Source of the DNA: Cunninghamia lanceolata | Taxonomy: Eukaryota > Streptophyta > Pinopsida > Cupressales > Cupressaceae | NCBI GenBank assembly: GCA_027924645.1 | Contig: BSBN01000187.1 | Span: 17,564,001-17,628,000, forward strand | DNA: 64,000 nt | Direction of reading: 5' to 3' | Shown here: positions 1 to 10,766 of the stretch, one piece after another | How the letters are laid out: every line of letters begins with the position of its first letter | How positions within the stretch are numbered: the first letter of the stretch is position 1 | The notes under the pieces: generated by a model | The model's input: the letters and a program-made list of their open reading frames with translations, nothing else | What the model was told of the DNA's origin: nothing | Databases searched by the model: none | Program-made: the position numbers and the translations under genes

Positions 1-1
1 T

Positions 2-951
2 TTGGAGAGGTTAGGAAAGGATGAAGAAATGAAAGAAACTAAAGAAAAGAAGTCTAAAGAAGTAAAGATGACATTTGATGAAAAGGCATCTGAGGAACAA
101 GAAGAGCAGAGAGAAGAGGAAAATAAACAAAGGATGGACATTCCTTCTCCTAAATCAGAAATAAATGAACAAGAGCACAATCAAGAACCTCCTCTAGAGA
201 GTCAAGATACTGAAATGTCTCAAGTTGAAATAAAAAGAGACACTGTTGATTCATTAAGGGATTTTTTGTTGAAATAGAAGAAAGCACAAATTGCAGACAC
301 ATCTGGACTATTGCAAGGTCAAATAAACTTGGCAACCATGTCTCCATGTAGAAATTGAAGTTGGGTACAATGTTCCAAGCAACTGCCCAGGAAGAAATAA
401 TAAAGTCTCACATGGAAGACAGTGAGCTACTTGGTGAAGCAATAAGCATTTTTGAGAAGATCATGCTTGAAGTTCAGAGAGATAGAACACTCACTCCCAC
501 AACACAAATGAAAAAGCTTATGGAGTCTATGAATTCCCATTTTGAATCCTTTAAGCAAGATGATGATAAAAGGTTAGAGCTGAAATAGACATTAAGAGAT
601 TAGTTGAGCTAAACAATAAAGCTTCTCAAGATAAAGTTTTATTAGAAAAGAGTATGAGTTTGCACAAACAACCATCAAAGAGGCCAAAGAAATCTATCAG
701 ACCTATCTTACATGGCCTAAGAGGACAAAGGACATAAAGGAGAAGATAAATGAATGGGAAGCCAAAATAATGGACATCTCCAAAACATATGATTTGGGTA
801 AAATATGTTTTTGGCTAGCAAAGGGCAAAAGTGGAGACTATCCACTCTTATATACATAATTTGCAAATGTAGAGAGAGGTCACAAAGCATAGAATGAGTC
901 AAATCAGGGAGATTTTGAGCTTCAAAATTGCAACCATGGCTAGATTAGTAG
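2..951 (+). pseudogene. Internal coding remnant of non-autonomous LTR element Y (left part)
   Basis: Decayed + strand coding sequence. It opens with a Glu/Lys-rich, low-complexity stretch (2-277) and continues as a coiled-coil-like segment (355-588, then about 660-800 in shifting frames). Its residues match the minus-strand product of element Z: KSHMEDSELLG here against KSHIEDNELLG in Z, and SHFESF and YLTWPK.TKDI against THFESF and CLSWPK.SKDI at 2620-2991. Y and Z are therefore relatives in opposite orientation. Frameshifts and stops rule out a working protein. The Y sequence breaks at 951, where Z is inserted, and resumes at 8616. The function is unknown; the position, just before the 3' LTR, is where Copia RT/RNase H would normally lie. 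Confidence 0.75.
947..951. repeat. Target-site duplication of Z, left copy (AGTAG)
   Basis: AGTAG lies directly left of the Z terminus and is repeated at 8611-8615 directly right of the other terminus. The perfect 5-bp match fixes both ends of the insertion. Confidence 0.93.
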
Positions 952-2071
952 TGTTGGAATTAGTCCGAACAACTTAGAGGGGGGGTGAATTAGTTGTCAC
1001 ACAATTTAAACTTTTCTGCTTTTAATCTTCCTTTACAACTTATAATCAAATTAATGATATAAACATTTTAGCATCAATCAATAACACACGAGAAAAAACA
1101 TAAATAACACACTTGACACCAAGATTTTTGACCTGGAAACCTGGTTAAGGGAAAAAACATGGTGGGGGTTAACCAACAAAGATTATACTCTGTTAAAAGT
1201 ATTACAAAGGGGAATGCACATGCATTCGGGCTCACTGCCCAGAGCTCACTGCTCAAAAGAAGGCTCACTGCCTAAAGAAGGAAGATTACAATGAGTTTGA
1301 ACTGATAATTAGCATCTACCAATACAAGGATTCAGTTTTGGTTAAGCACATAATACTGACTTGATATGTCCTTCATCTTTGTTCTATCATGTTTACTACT
1401 CTGCCATAATCTAGACCTTAGATCTCTTCTTTTTTGCACTCCTCTCTGCCTTTTTTGCACTTACTCCATATTTGCATCATTACACACCCCAATACACTCG
1501 AATCCATCAGCTATATATATCTACCTCAAGAAATTCAATCACTTTCTGTAGGCCTAGTGAAGAACTTAGCAAACAACACAAATACTTTGTTTTATCAGCT
1601 ATACGCCAATGTTGATGCGTACCAGAAATAACACTTGAAGGTCATGCCATTCATGTCAACCACTAACATTATATCCCATACCTAACTCACCAAAACACTC
1701 CTAACAAATCCACATAAGGATCTAACACAGGTCGACCTGTTCTTTACTGAACTGTTTTGTCATATTAGGACCCGGTACTCAGATGCTCATAACTTTTAAT
1801 CCCCTTGTCACCAGAGGTTGACATCTTGGATTTAGATTGTCCTGACATTTCTCTACACTACCTTAGATACACAACACACAATGATTGACTGGAGAAATCC
1901 GCTGACCAAAATACTAAACTCTGCCATATACTATGTTCCTGTCTATGCGGACTTGACAAATCTTGAAACTAACTTCTGGTATGATTTGATACTGCACTGT
2001 GGATGTGTGGAATGAACTTATTTGCCATCAATAACAACACCAGTCATGTGTAGCAGTGTCTCTTGCCAACA
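952..2071 (-). repeat. 3' LTR of element Z
   Basis: Direct repeat of 7491-8610, also 1120 bp. On the minus strand it has the order U3, a TATA-like ATATATAT (about 1512-1524), a cluster of GGCTCACTGCC-like motifs (about 1228-1272) and the conserved U5 end with a G run and TGAATTAGTTGT (about 976-1001). Scattered substitutions separate the two LTRs, so the insertion is not recent. Confidence 0.93.
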
Positions 2072-2097
2072 ATCTCCCCCTTTGGCATTGATGGCAA
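2022..2097. promoter_or_regulatory. Polypurine tract of Z inside an 11-bp inverted repeat
   Basis: On the minus strand AAAGGGGGAGAT (2072-2083) abuts the 3' LTR and is the plus-strand primer. It lies between perfect inverted arms TTGCCATCAAT (2022-2032, inside the LTR) and ATTGATGGCAA (2087-2097, interior). Genomic RNA could fold a hairpin with the polypurine tract in the loop. The same layout occurs in Y and in the Copia element. Confidence 0.8.
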
Positions 2098-2619
2098 CAC
2101 TTAGTGAAAAATGACTAAGTGTCAAAGTTACTCCCCCTTACTTGTACACTTGTGCTCTCCATTGTGTCCAAAGCTCCCCCTTTGTTGGATTCCTCATTTT
2201 TCACTGCTCTTCACTCTCCTTTGACATCAATGGAAAAGGATGGGGTCTACAAGGCAAAATTCTCAAAAATTTTGTATATAACTTGTTGCATATGTACAAC
2301 CAATCCTTAAGTTATATTTACATGAACTTAAGAATATTTGCAAAAATAATTTTCAATTGGTCAAGTTCACAGGCCCAACTACTTTTCATGCCATCCAAAA
2401 TTGAGATGTGTCCACTCAGTAGAAATGCGTATGCTTCTCCCTTTGCCAGATCTGAAGGATCACTTGTCTAACTGCAGTTAGAGCTTTTGATAGTGCATTA
2501 AACATTGTTTCTAACTTGGGGACAATCAATCCCTAGAGCTCACACATTATCTTTACAACATTGCCTTTTTCTTTAACAAGCTTCTTTATTTCATCGGTCA
2601 AGTTGATTACTTGACATTC

Positions 2620-3830
2620 CTAACTTATAGGAGAAACGGTTAGAGGATCAAAATTTTGAGACAGATTTGACAATTTTTGTTCTTGCTCCTTTATCTTCTT
2701 CTCAATATCCTTACTGACTTTGGGCCAAGATAGACAAAATTTGTATATATCACCTCCATCACTTAGAGCATTTTGAATACTCTTTATATTGATACCAAGT
2801 ATCATCCTATCATTCCTTATTAGGCTCTTTATTTCACTAAACTTCTTATCCAAAAATTCATTTCTGACTTTAGTCTCTGTAGATTTCTCAAAAGACTCAA
2901 AATGTGTACTTACTGAATTTACAAGATTCTTCAGATGTCCAGAGTGAGAATTAGATGGATTCTTCTGGAAGGTTGGAATTATCTTCTCCAATCTTCAGTT
3001 GCAAGGCCCAGCAGCTCATTGTCCTCAATGTGAGATTTCAACATCTTTTCTCTTGCCTTGGCTTGTGTGGAAGATGCTATCTTCATTACTTGAACCAGAG
3101 AGAGCATCTAGATTGACCAATCCTTGAAATAGCTCTAGTTCATCAAACTCAAGCATTTGTTTACTCAGGAGACCTTTTACTGCATTTGTAGTGTCTCTTG
3201 CTACAATTCCTGAACCACATTCCTTCCCTTGAGATTTCTTAGCACCAAAATTTATTTGTGTGGGTGCATTAACATTTGCACCATCTTCTTCTACCTTGCC
3301 TTCTTTACCCTCTTCTTTCTCTTTCTCTACTTCACCTTTTTCTGTATCATCTATAGGGGGAATCTTTTATTTGTCTTCACCACTTGCTACCTGTTCTGGA
3401 GGGCTTTGAGTAGAAATATTATCTTCTTTTTTGGATTGACTAGGTGGAGTTAGAGTATCTCCTGCATCATTAGTTTTGTCCACCATCTCTGTATCTTCTT
3501 TGTTTATTTGCTCCTCTTCCAGAATAGAGGAGTCATCAACTTTAGTTGTTGCTCACTGACGTTTACATTTTCAACATCCAGAATCGATGAATCAATCCCA
3601 TCATTTATCTCCTGATAGGTTTACTTCAGAGGATCTAGAGTATCACCTTGGTTATCATTTCCTTTTTCAATCTCTTCTTCTAGAGCTTCTTGTTCTAGAA
3701 CTGAAGGATTGTCTTCCTCAACTTGTTCCTCTGAAATAATATGGTATTTATCTTTATCTAGGGCCTTCTTCAAATTTTCCTTTGTTTCCTTTACAACTTC
3801 TTCAGTTTCACCAAGCATTAGTTTGTTCAT
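2620..3830 (-). pseudogene. Decayed C-terminal acidic/coiled-coil coding region of Z
   Basis: The minus-strand blocks 3621-3830 (Glu/Lys-rich) and 2620-2991 (coiled-coil-like, with SVSTHFESFEKS and LSWPKVSKDIEKKIKE) are joined by sequence full of stops in several frames. The second block is homologous to the Y coding remnant at 355-800, so this protein was shared by the family. No enzymatic motif is visible. It lies downstream of ORF2 in the same direction, so it probably came from the same transcript. Confidence 0.6.
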
Positions 3831-3982
3831 TCAGATCCAGCTTGTGAATTTCTCCTTAACTCCCTTGAGGATTTTATCTGCTTCCCTTTTGGTCATTACT
3901 GGACATAAGGTGGAGAGGACATATTCTCTAAGTTCTAGATCTTTAGCTTTGGCTGCTTCCTTCCTCATTTCCAGTATTTTCC

Positions 3983-5803
3983 TTAAACTTTTAGGAAGTT
4001 CTTATAAAATTTCCAGTAGAGCTCTAGATTGAATTTATTCAAGTATATGATGGTGGCAACTTCCAAGATTTTCTTATTTGCTTGATCAAAATTATCATAA
4101 TAAACTTTGATAGGCCTTAGATTTGCACGAACAGTGATTGTTTTTACAATTTCATCAATAGTCATAGCAACCTTACCAATTTCTTGCTTTTTACTTGCCC
4201 TATTGCTTTTGGAAGGCTTGTCTTTAGAAGCCTTTAAAGTCTTGGCTTTCTTGGATCTCATCTCTTTAACTTCTTCATCTATCTCTGTCTCCTCATCATA
4301 TTTTGTGCTCTTGTAGGTTTTTGTGGCCTTGGTTTTCTTTCTCTTTCCTCCTTCACCAGATGGTGTGGCTTCCAGTGTCTTAGTGGGAATAGACTTGGAT
4401 TGCTCAGAGACAGTTGCAGAGCTTCTTGTTTTTCTTGAAGAGGTAGGTGGGATTTTTGGAGCAGTTGTTGGCTCTCTTTCTATCCTTTCTTTTGAAGCTT
4501 GCTTAGTTCTTCTCTTCATCTCTTCAATTCTTTCTTTGTTATTTATTACAGCTTCTTTTGTGATGCCAATACTCTCAGCATACATCTCAACTTGCTTCTG
4601 CACTTTCCTTTTGATCTTTGGTTGTCTGAGCTCCACATGCAATTTTAGACTTAGCTCCTTATATGTTCTAAACCTTTCCACATATGTGTCTTTTGATTTG
4701 CTTAGGAGATGTTGAGCATACATTTCCAAAACTTTCTCATCAAGTTCATATCTCATTGGCATAATCCATATGGTTCTGGGTTCTACAGCCTCCATCAGGC
4801 ACTGATCAGTGTCAACCATAAAGTATATTTCATTCTCATATTTCTCCACTATTGACTTAGGGATTCTCTCTCTTGCATGCATCATATTCTGAAAGTTTCT
4901 GAAATAACCCCAAATGGTTGTCTCATGAGCTTGGGAATCACCAAGGGTGAGTACATGATCTCTTATTTGCCATGCAACTGGCCTGTCATTTGTTTGATGC
5001 ACACTTTGAACTCCAGGCACTTCATTCATAAAATAGAAGAACAAACATATAATCAAGGAACCATACTTGAAAGTATTTTTCTTATCTTTCTTTATTTTTC
5101 TCAGATTCTCAATCAACTAATTTTGTAGCAACTCACATAGGTCATAATCAACATTTTCCTTCAACATTTGATAGGTTGCATATATTGCAGTTTTGGAGAC
5201 AGATTTTTCCCTGCTAGAGTGGTAAATCTTGTACCCAATCACCATGGAGGCAAATTTAACATCTGGTTCTATAATATCATTGATGGTCATTACCCTTTTG
5301 TCAAACTTAGCACTGGTAGCATCGATCGCTGTCAGATTTTTCATGGCTTTCAGCATGGGTAGCCCACCAGTTGAATTTAACCCAGTTACAATCCTAATAA
5401 CATCCTTTGTAATCTTGAATGGTTTAAATAGCCATATGAACTCATCATGTATTCGGCTCAAGATATATCAAACCCATTCATTCTCAACAAATGTCATAAA
5501 ATTAATGACTTGCAGAAAATGTTTGCTTTCTAAGGCTTTGTATTGCGGTTTCAATTTATAGCTATCATCCCTTAGGTAGTTGTTAAACAAATCCAAGAGT
5601 TTTAGATTTCCAAAATCATCAATGTTACAATGGATGTATGCCCTAATATCCTCAACATGTAGTATGCCATATGGAACTCTAGAAAATGCACCTAAGGGTT
5701 CAACTTCAACTGACTTGTATGGATGCTTCTTAAATATTGGTCGGGGCCTTTCAATTACATCAACAACTAGAGGTGTAGCCATCTCAACAGATTTTAGATT
5801 CAA
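3983..5803 (-). pseudogene. Z ORF2: about 607-codon protein of unknown function
   Basis: One frame runs from 5803 to 3983, broken only by a TGA near 5465 and a TAG near 5117 (consistent with CGA to TGA and CAG to TAG). The N-terminal two thirds look globular (PYGILHVEDIRAYIHCNI, then IHDEFIWLFKPFKITKDVI and MVIGYKIYHSS). The last third is Lys/Arg/Ser/Thr-rich and looks disordered and nuclear (SGEGGKRKKTKATKTYKSTK). The part after the second stop weakly resembles element X (a W/L-N-L...KFxYGS...xPG pattern), suggesting a widespread non-autonomous-element protein. It resembles the unassigned plant-transposon proteins common in such elements, but I cannot assign a domain with confidence. Confidence 0.65.
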
Positions 5804-6419
5804 AGGTTTACAAAGAAGTACCTTTTTCTTCCACGGGGTTAGGGTTGATCAATTTTTGATTGAATTCACTCTTCGTGCTTCAATTTCTAGATTTGCATCT
5901 TAGATGCTCTTCTTCTTGTTTCCTTCAAATGCAAAGTGATTCAAATGCATGACCAAGTGACCTTTTATCCTTTGCAAAACCTAATTTGGTATTGTAATAA
6001 ATGCATTGCCCTAACTTCATCCGGTTACTCTATTTCTTAAATAGTTCTTCATGAATCACTCTGCATATTTCCATATCAACATCTTTTCTTCTGGAAATCC
6101 TTCCAAAGTTTCTGAATCAATTTAAAATATCTTCTCTCATTGTGCCATATCTAGGCACCCAGTTACTGGCTAGGGGAATTTGATTTTCAATGCAGCTCCC
6201 CCTGAGCCAGAGCTCCTAATTCAATTCCCCAAGGAATTATCAGCACCAGATTCCAGTGTGGACCCATTACTATTCTTCACAATTATTTTCTTGACCCATG
6301 TCTTGGTCATTTCATTCTAGATCTCATTCACATCAATTTTTTCTTTGCCTTTGTCTTGTCTCTGCTCATCCAGTTTTCTATTTACCAGACCCCTTCTTTC
6401 ATTAATCCTGTTTCTATAG

Positions 6420-6740
6420 AATCTTGCAATATGACCAGATTTATTGCAATTAAAGCACACAACATTTCTTTGCTTATATACTTGATTTCCTCTTGACCTT
6501 CACTAGTTAGCCATGTGTCCAAATCCATTGCATGAAAAATAGTAGCCATTTAAAGAATTGCCATTAGAGTTATTCATTATCATACTTCTAAATTCATTGG
6601 ATCTATGACCATACCTCTTGCACTTGAAGCATTGACCAAAGAAGGATCTAGACCATTTTGATTTACTCTGCTTCTATACTAAGTAGGTTTATGGCCAAAT
6701 TGATTGCAGTTGAAACAATTTTCATTGAAGGATGGATATC
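6420..6740 (-). pseudogene. Array of four decayed CCHC-type zinc knuckles (Z gag-like)
   Basis: Minus-strand translation gives four knuckle-like motifs in about 300 bp: CFNCNQFGHKPT, CFKCKRYGHRS, YYFSCNGFGHMA and CFNCNKSGHIARFY. Each keeps the C-x2-C-x4-H core or most of it, but key cysteines are substituted (Tyr where the last Cys is expected in one). Frames shift between motifs. CCHC knuckles bind retroelement RNA; most Copia gags have one. The array follows the coiled-coil ORF, as a nucleocapsid follows capsid. Confidence 0.7.
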
Positions 6741-6758
6741 TTTGAACATTTGGCTGTC

Positions 6759-7436
6759 TTACTGGAGGTCTTCTAGGTCTGTTTCTTCCATTTCTTGATT
6801 AAGAATTTCTTTGTCCAGATTTGGAGATTTCACCTTTCTCATATCCAAGACCATGCTTGTCATCAACCTTTTTCTGACCTTCGAGTAGTGCTTCAAGTTT
6901 AGCGCTGAGCTTATTTTGAACTTCTCCTTGTATTCATTTACAACTTCTAGGTCATTTCTAAGAATGACAATTTGCCTTTCAAGTTCTCTTTCATTGTCTC
7001 TGCTTTCCTGTAGGTGAGACTCTAGATGGCCAGCTACTTTATCCAATCTGCAGCATTCTTCAATTCTTTCTTTTAGAGTTTGATTCAAATCTTCTTCAGT
7101 CTTCTTCCTTTGCTCAATTTCTTTGGTTAGCCTCATTGCCCCAGATTCCATCTCAACTTTCAAAATAACAACTTCTTTTGATAGCTTTTCACACTCCTTT
7201 GTCTTTTCTTCCAAGGCTTCATTCATGTCATTTTCTTTAGTTAAATTGCATAACTATAGAAGTAGCTCCTTTCTCTTTTCCATAGATTTCTTTAATTTAT
7301 CTTTTAACATTTCAATGGTATCATCAGCATCTTTAAGCTCATCTTTCAGATTAGATACTTCTGCTTTGGACTGACCAAGTTCTTCTAGGGCCAACTGAAG
7401 TTGATCTTTGAGTGAACCCATTGAAACTCCTTCCAA
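6759..7436 (-). pseudogene. Z ORF1: coiled-coil gag-like protein
   Basis: The frame from ATG 7436 continues to 6759, with a single TAG at 7254-7256. The product is almost wholly heptad-like (LKDQLQLALEELGQSKAEV, VSNLKDELKDADDTIEML, ERELERQIVILRNDLEVV), predicting a long coiled coil. The ATG lies about 50 bp downstream of the primer site, the usual gag position, so this start is preferred. I see no capsid signature. The coiled coil plus the zinc-knuckle array downstream suggests an assembly or RNA-binding role (inference). Confidence 0.7.
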
Positions 7437-7477
7437 GATCTTTCCTCAAGTTGTTAGGCTTCTTTCAAGGAACCTTA

Positions 7478-7488
7478 CTCTGATACCA
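7478..7488 (-). other. Primer binding site of Z (tRNA-iMet type)
   Basis: Minus strand TGGTATCAGAG starts two bases inside the 5' LTR and matches the 3' end of plant initiator methionine tRNA, the usual primer of Copia and many Gypsy elements. It fixes the minus orientation. Confidence 0.92.
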
Positions 7489-7490
7489 AT

Positions 7491-8610
7491 TGTTGGAATT
7501 AATCCGGACAACTGAGAGGGGGGGGTGAATCAGTTGTCACACAATTTAAAATTTTTTGCCTTTAATCTTCTTTTACAAGTTATAATCAAATTAATGATAT
7601 AAACATTTCAACATCAATCAATAACACGAGATGAAACATAAATAACATACTTGACACCGACATTTTTGACGTGGAAACCTGTTTAAGGGAAAAACCATAG
7701 TGGGGGTTAACCCACAAAGATTATACTCGGTTAAAAGTATTAAAAGGGGAATGCACATGCATTCAGGCTCACTACCTAGAGCTCACTGCTCAAAAGAAGG
7801 CTCATTACCTACAGAAGGATGATTACAATGAGTTTGAACTGATAATTAGCATCTACCAATGCAAGGATTCAGTTCTAGTTAAGCACAGAATACTGACTTG
7901 ATACACTTCATCTTTGTTCTACCCTATTTAGTGCTCTTCCATAATCCAGACCTTAGATCTCTTCTTTTTTGGACTCCTATCTACCCTTTTCATACTTACT
8001 CCATATTCACATCATTGCACACCCCAATACACTTGAATCTATCAGCTATATATATCTGCCTCAAGAAATTCAATCACTTTCTATCGGCCTAGTGAAGAAC
8101 TTAGCAAACAACACAAATACTTTGTTCTGTCGGCTGAATCTGTACACCAATGTTGATACGTACCAGAAACAACACTTGAAGGTCACCATTCATGTTGGCC
8201 ACTAACATTATATCCCATATGCAACTCACCAAAACACTTCTACCAGATCCGCATAAGGATCTAACACAGGTCGGCCTGTTCTTTACTGAACTGTTCTGTC
8301 ATATTAGGACCCGATACTCAGATGCTTATAACTTTTAATCCCCTTGTCACTAGAGGTTGACATCTTGGATTTAGATTGTCCTGACATTCCTCTACACTAC
8401 CTCAGATACACAACACACAATGATTGACTGGAGAAATCCGTTGACCAAAATACTGAACTCTGCCATATACTTTATTCCTATCTATCCAGACTTGACAAAT
8501 CTTGAAACTGACTTCCAGTATGATTCGATACTACACTGCAGATGTGTGGAATGAACTTAGTTGCCATCAATGATAACACCAGTCATGCGTAGGAATGTCT
8601 CTTGCCAACA
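7491..8610 (-). repeat. 5' LTR of element Z
   Basis: Partner of 952-2071, TGTTGGAATTAA to TTGCCAACA. It contains the TATA-like ATATATAT at about 8046-8058 and a degraded GGCTCACTGCC cluster at about 7767-7812. The right end is followed by AGTAG (8611-8615). Confidence 0.93.
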
Positions 8611-9043
8611 AGTAGCAGTTGTAGAGTAGACAAAGCAAATTTCTGAGGTCCCTGCTACGGTAAAGAAGGCAGAAGATCTAGTGTCTCAGGTAAATGGACA
8701 CATATTAGTTTTGAGTGATGTCAAGGTCAGATGGGATCAAGATGTGGCCCAACTAAGGAAGCTTTATACAAATATTCTATTGGCAAAGTAGTAAGATGTT
8801 TTGATTTCATTTAAAAATATGTAGATTATAGAAAAGCATTTTTGAAGTTTTGATAACTTGTACATATCCTTGTATCATACACCTTTTCCATTGATGTCAA
8901 AGGGGGAGAATGAAGCATGTGAAAAACATTTGGAAAGTAAGAAGAGAAGCATGAATTTAGGGGGAGCAGTGTATAAAGAGTAAGGGGGGGTAGTATAACA
9001 ATTTTTCACATCAAGTGTTACCATCAATGCCAAAGGGGAAGAT
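8611..9043 (+). pseudogene. Element Y interior, right part, ending in a polypurine tract
   Basis: Continuation of the Y remnant after the Z insertion (8611-8615 is the second AGTAG). Short readable coding traces end near 8790. A Y/Z-type 3' untranslated region follows, with several GGGGGA runs and TTTCCATTGATGTCAAAGG also present in Z. 9031-9043 (CAAAGGGGAAGAT) is the polypurine tract abutting the 3' LTR. TTACCATCAATG (9018-9029) pairs with CATTGATGGCAA (9131-9142) across the junction. Confidence 0.75.
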
Positions 9044-9991
9044 TGTTGGCAACTTGGAAAACATCACTACGAGAGAGAGACACTACTGGTATGATGGTGA
9101 ATGATTGTGCATGACGTTTGAAGATGTTGTCATTGATGGCAATAAGGAAAGGAATAAGGTTGAGACAAGGTTTTTGGTTTGGTGAAAAAGACTTAGTCAT
9201 TTTTGACTAAGTGTTGGCAATGTACAAAAGACAGTGATAGAGTAGTAGTATAATGGATGGTATTGGTCCGTAGTTGAAGATTAGATAATGTGGTTCTAGT
9301 ATGTTTTTACAATCCTTTGGTGATCCTATATCTAAATCTTTAGCTCCTGATGAGTACCTAAAGCATACACTCAAATAGACTAAGTTTGGAAGAACAAATA
9401 CACTATGATTCAGAGTAGAACACTCATTTGATTTGGTCCACATTCCTCCACTATTGCATATCTTGTTATGCGGTTTTGAGGTGTTGTAAACACATGTATG
9501 AAGTATCTAAATCCAAAGTTGCAAGTTTTGTGTTCCACTAGAAAGATAATATATGGGTGCCTAAGTATCGCTACTTGGTCTAACAGAACTTGATTGTGAC
9601 AAAGCATGTGTTCCTGTGGTCTACATTCTACCGCAAAAGAATATTTTGCTTTGCAGTTTTGAAGGTATGATCTATGATATGTGAAGAGTCTTTGGTATGG
9701 AATTGAGCAAGTCTTGTGGTTTGCAGTGGATGATGTAGTCTAACAATTGAACTGAACCAGTGACACCTTGTAGTTAAAGCTGACATGACAGTATGATGTG
9801 TGTGTGCGGTAAGTTTTGTTGTTTAGAATCTTATCCTAAGTGATTATATGGATGGATCTGACATATGTGAATATGATTCAAGTGTTTTTTTGATTCACTG
9901 TGTATTTTGGTAAATGATTGTGGCTGACAAGTTATGACTACACGCTGCATCTTAGTATGTTGACCTAATGTGTAAATTTCAAATGTTGCAG

Positions 9992-10085
<94 letters not shown>

Positions 10086-10654
10086 GTGTGTGTGTGTGTG
10101 TGTTATCAAATTTGGTGTTTTGGGTGTGAAGTGTGAGTGTGAATGTGAATATGTATGATGTGTGAAGCATGGTGAAGGCAATAAGAGCAAAAGAAGAGAG
10201 ATCTTATTCTCATGTAAGAATAGAGTAGTATAGCAAAGTAGTTAAGATGAATAGTTTTGAGTCAGTCGTTTGAGATTAATCAGAACTGTAACCATGCATT
10301 TGTAGATGCAATCTGAGCAGTTCAACCTGGCAGTGAGCCATCCCTTCTTCCTTCTTTCTTTCTCTAGGTAGTGAGCCACCTTTGGACAGTGAGCCTTGGG
10401 TAGCGAGCCTTCTTGTAATTCAGTATTATTATTACATAATTAGTGTAAGCTAACACTCACCATTGTTTTTCCCTGTTTAGGGTTTTCCACATAAAAATCC
10501 TAGTGTTTATGTGTGATGCTTTGTGGTTGCTTCTTTTGTGCTTAATCTACTTTATTGTTATCAAATGTGGTAAATGGATTAATGCTTTAAAAAGTAAAAT
10601 ATTTAATAGAATACTGATTCACCCCTGCCCTCTCAGTATTCTAGGTGTTCAACA
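9044..10654 (+). repeat. 3' LTR of element Y
   Basis: Starts TGTTGGCAAC directly after the polypurine tract and ends GTGTTCAACA, with TGATTCACCCCTGCCCTCTCAG just before the end; this matches the conserved U5 end of Z and the Copia LTRs. It carries four or five AGTGAGCC motifs (10332-10410), the complement of the GGCTCACT motif in the minus-strand elements. A long TG microsatellite lies inside it. The 5' LTR lies outside the window, so its duplication cannot be tested; the right flank begins ATGAC. Confidence 0.82.
9992..10103. repeat. (TA)n(TG)n microsatellite inside the Y LTR
   Basis: A short TA run (9992-10005) passes into about 100 bp of TG, with a single C interruption at 10081. It lies in the U3/R part of the LTR. 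The LTRs of Z and the Copia element lack it, so it expanded after the families diverged. Confidence 0.97.
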
Positions 10655-10766
10655 ATGACAACAAACCTTATAACACCTAGATGTTCCAATACATCAACAT
10701 TATATTGAAGGGTGAAGTCTTCTTGGATTGGGGACAGATTGTCTCAAATAAATTGCATGCTCAATT
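10655..10766 (+). pseudogene. Element X coding relict, piece 1
   Basis: Short + strand coding piece between the Y LTR and the Copia element; the frame reads from ATG 10681 to the insertion at 10766. Joining 10766 to 18223 (removing one copy of the 5-bp duplication) keeps this frame open for a further 43 codons. This shows it is the same gene as piece 2. Residues such as FLDWGQIVSNKL faintly resemble the 5.1 kb region of Z ORF2. The function is unknown. Confidence 0.7.

Larger units (their letters stand above)
952..8610 (-). mobile_element. Complete non-autonomous LTR retrotransposon Z
   Basis: Two direct LTRs of equal length (952-2071 and 7491-8610) begin TGTTGGAATT and end GCCAACA on the + strand. 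They are flanked by a perfect 5-bp duplication AGTAG. Read on the minus strand, the 5' LTR (7491-8610) is followed by a tRNA-iMet primer site, and a polypurine tract precedes the 3' LTR (952-2071). The 5.4 kb interior encodes coiled-coil, zinc-knuckle and charged proteins, but I find no protease, integrase, RT or RNase H. The element is thus non-autonomous, of the large-derivative type. The LTR ends resemble those of the Copia element at 10767-18217, a likely mobilising partner (inference). Confidence 0.93.

Noticed and set aside
9831..10190. His/Thr-rich minus-strand ORF
   Set aside because: Produced by the TG microsatellite.
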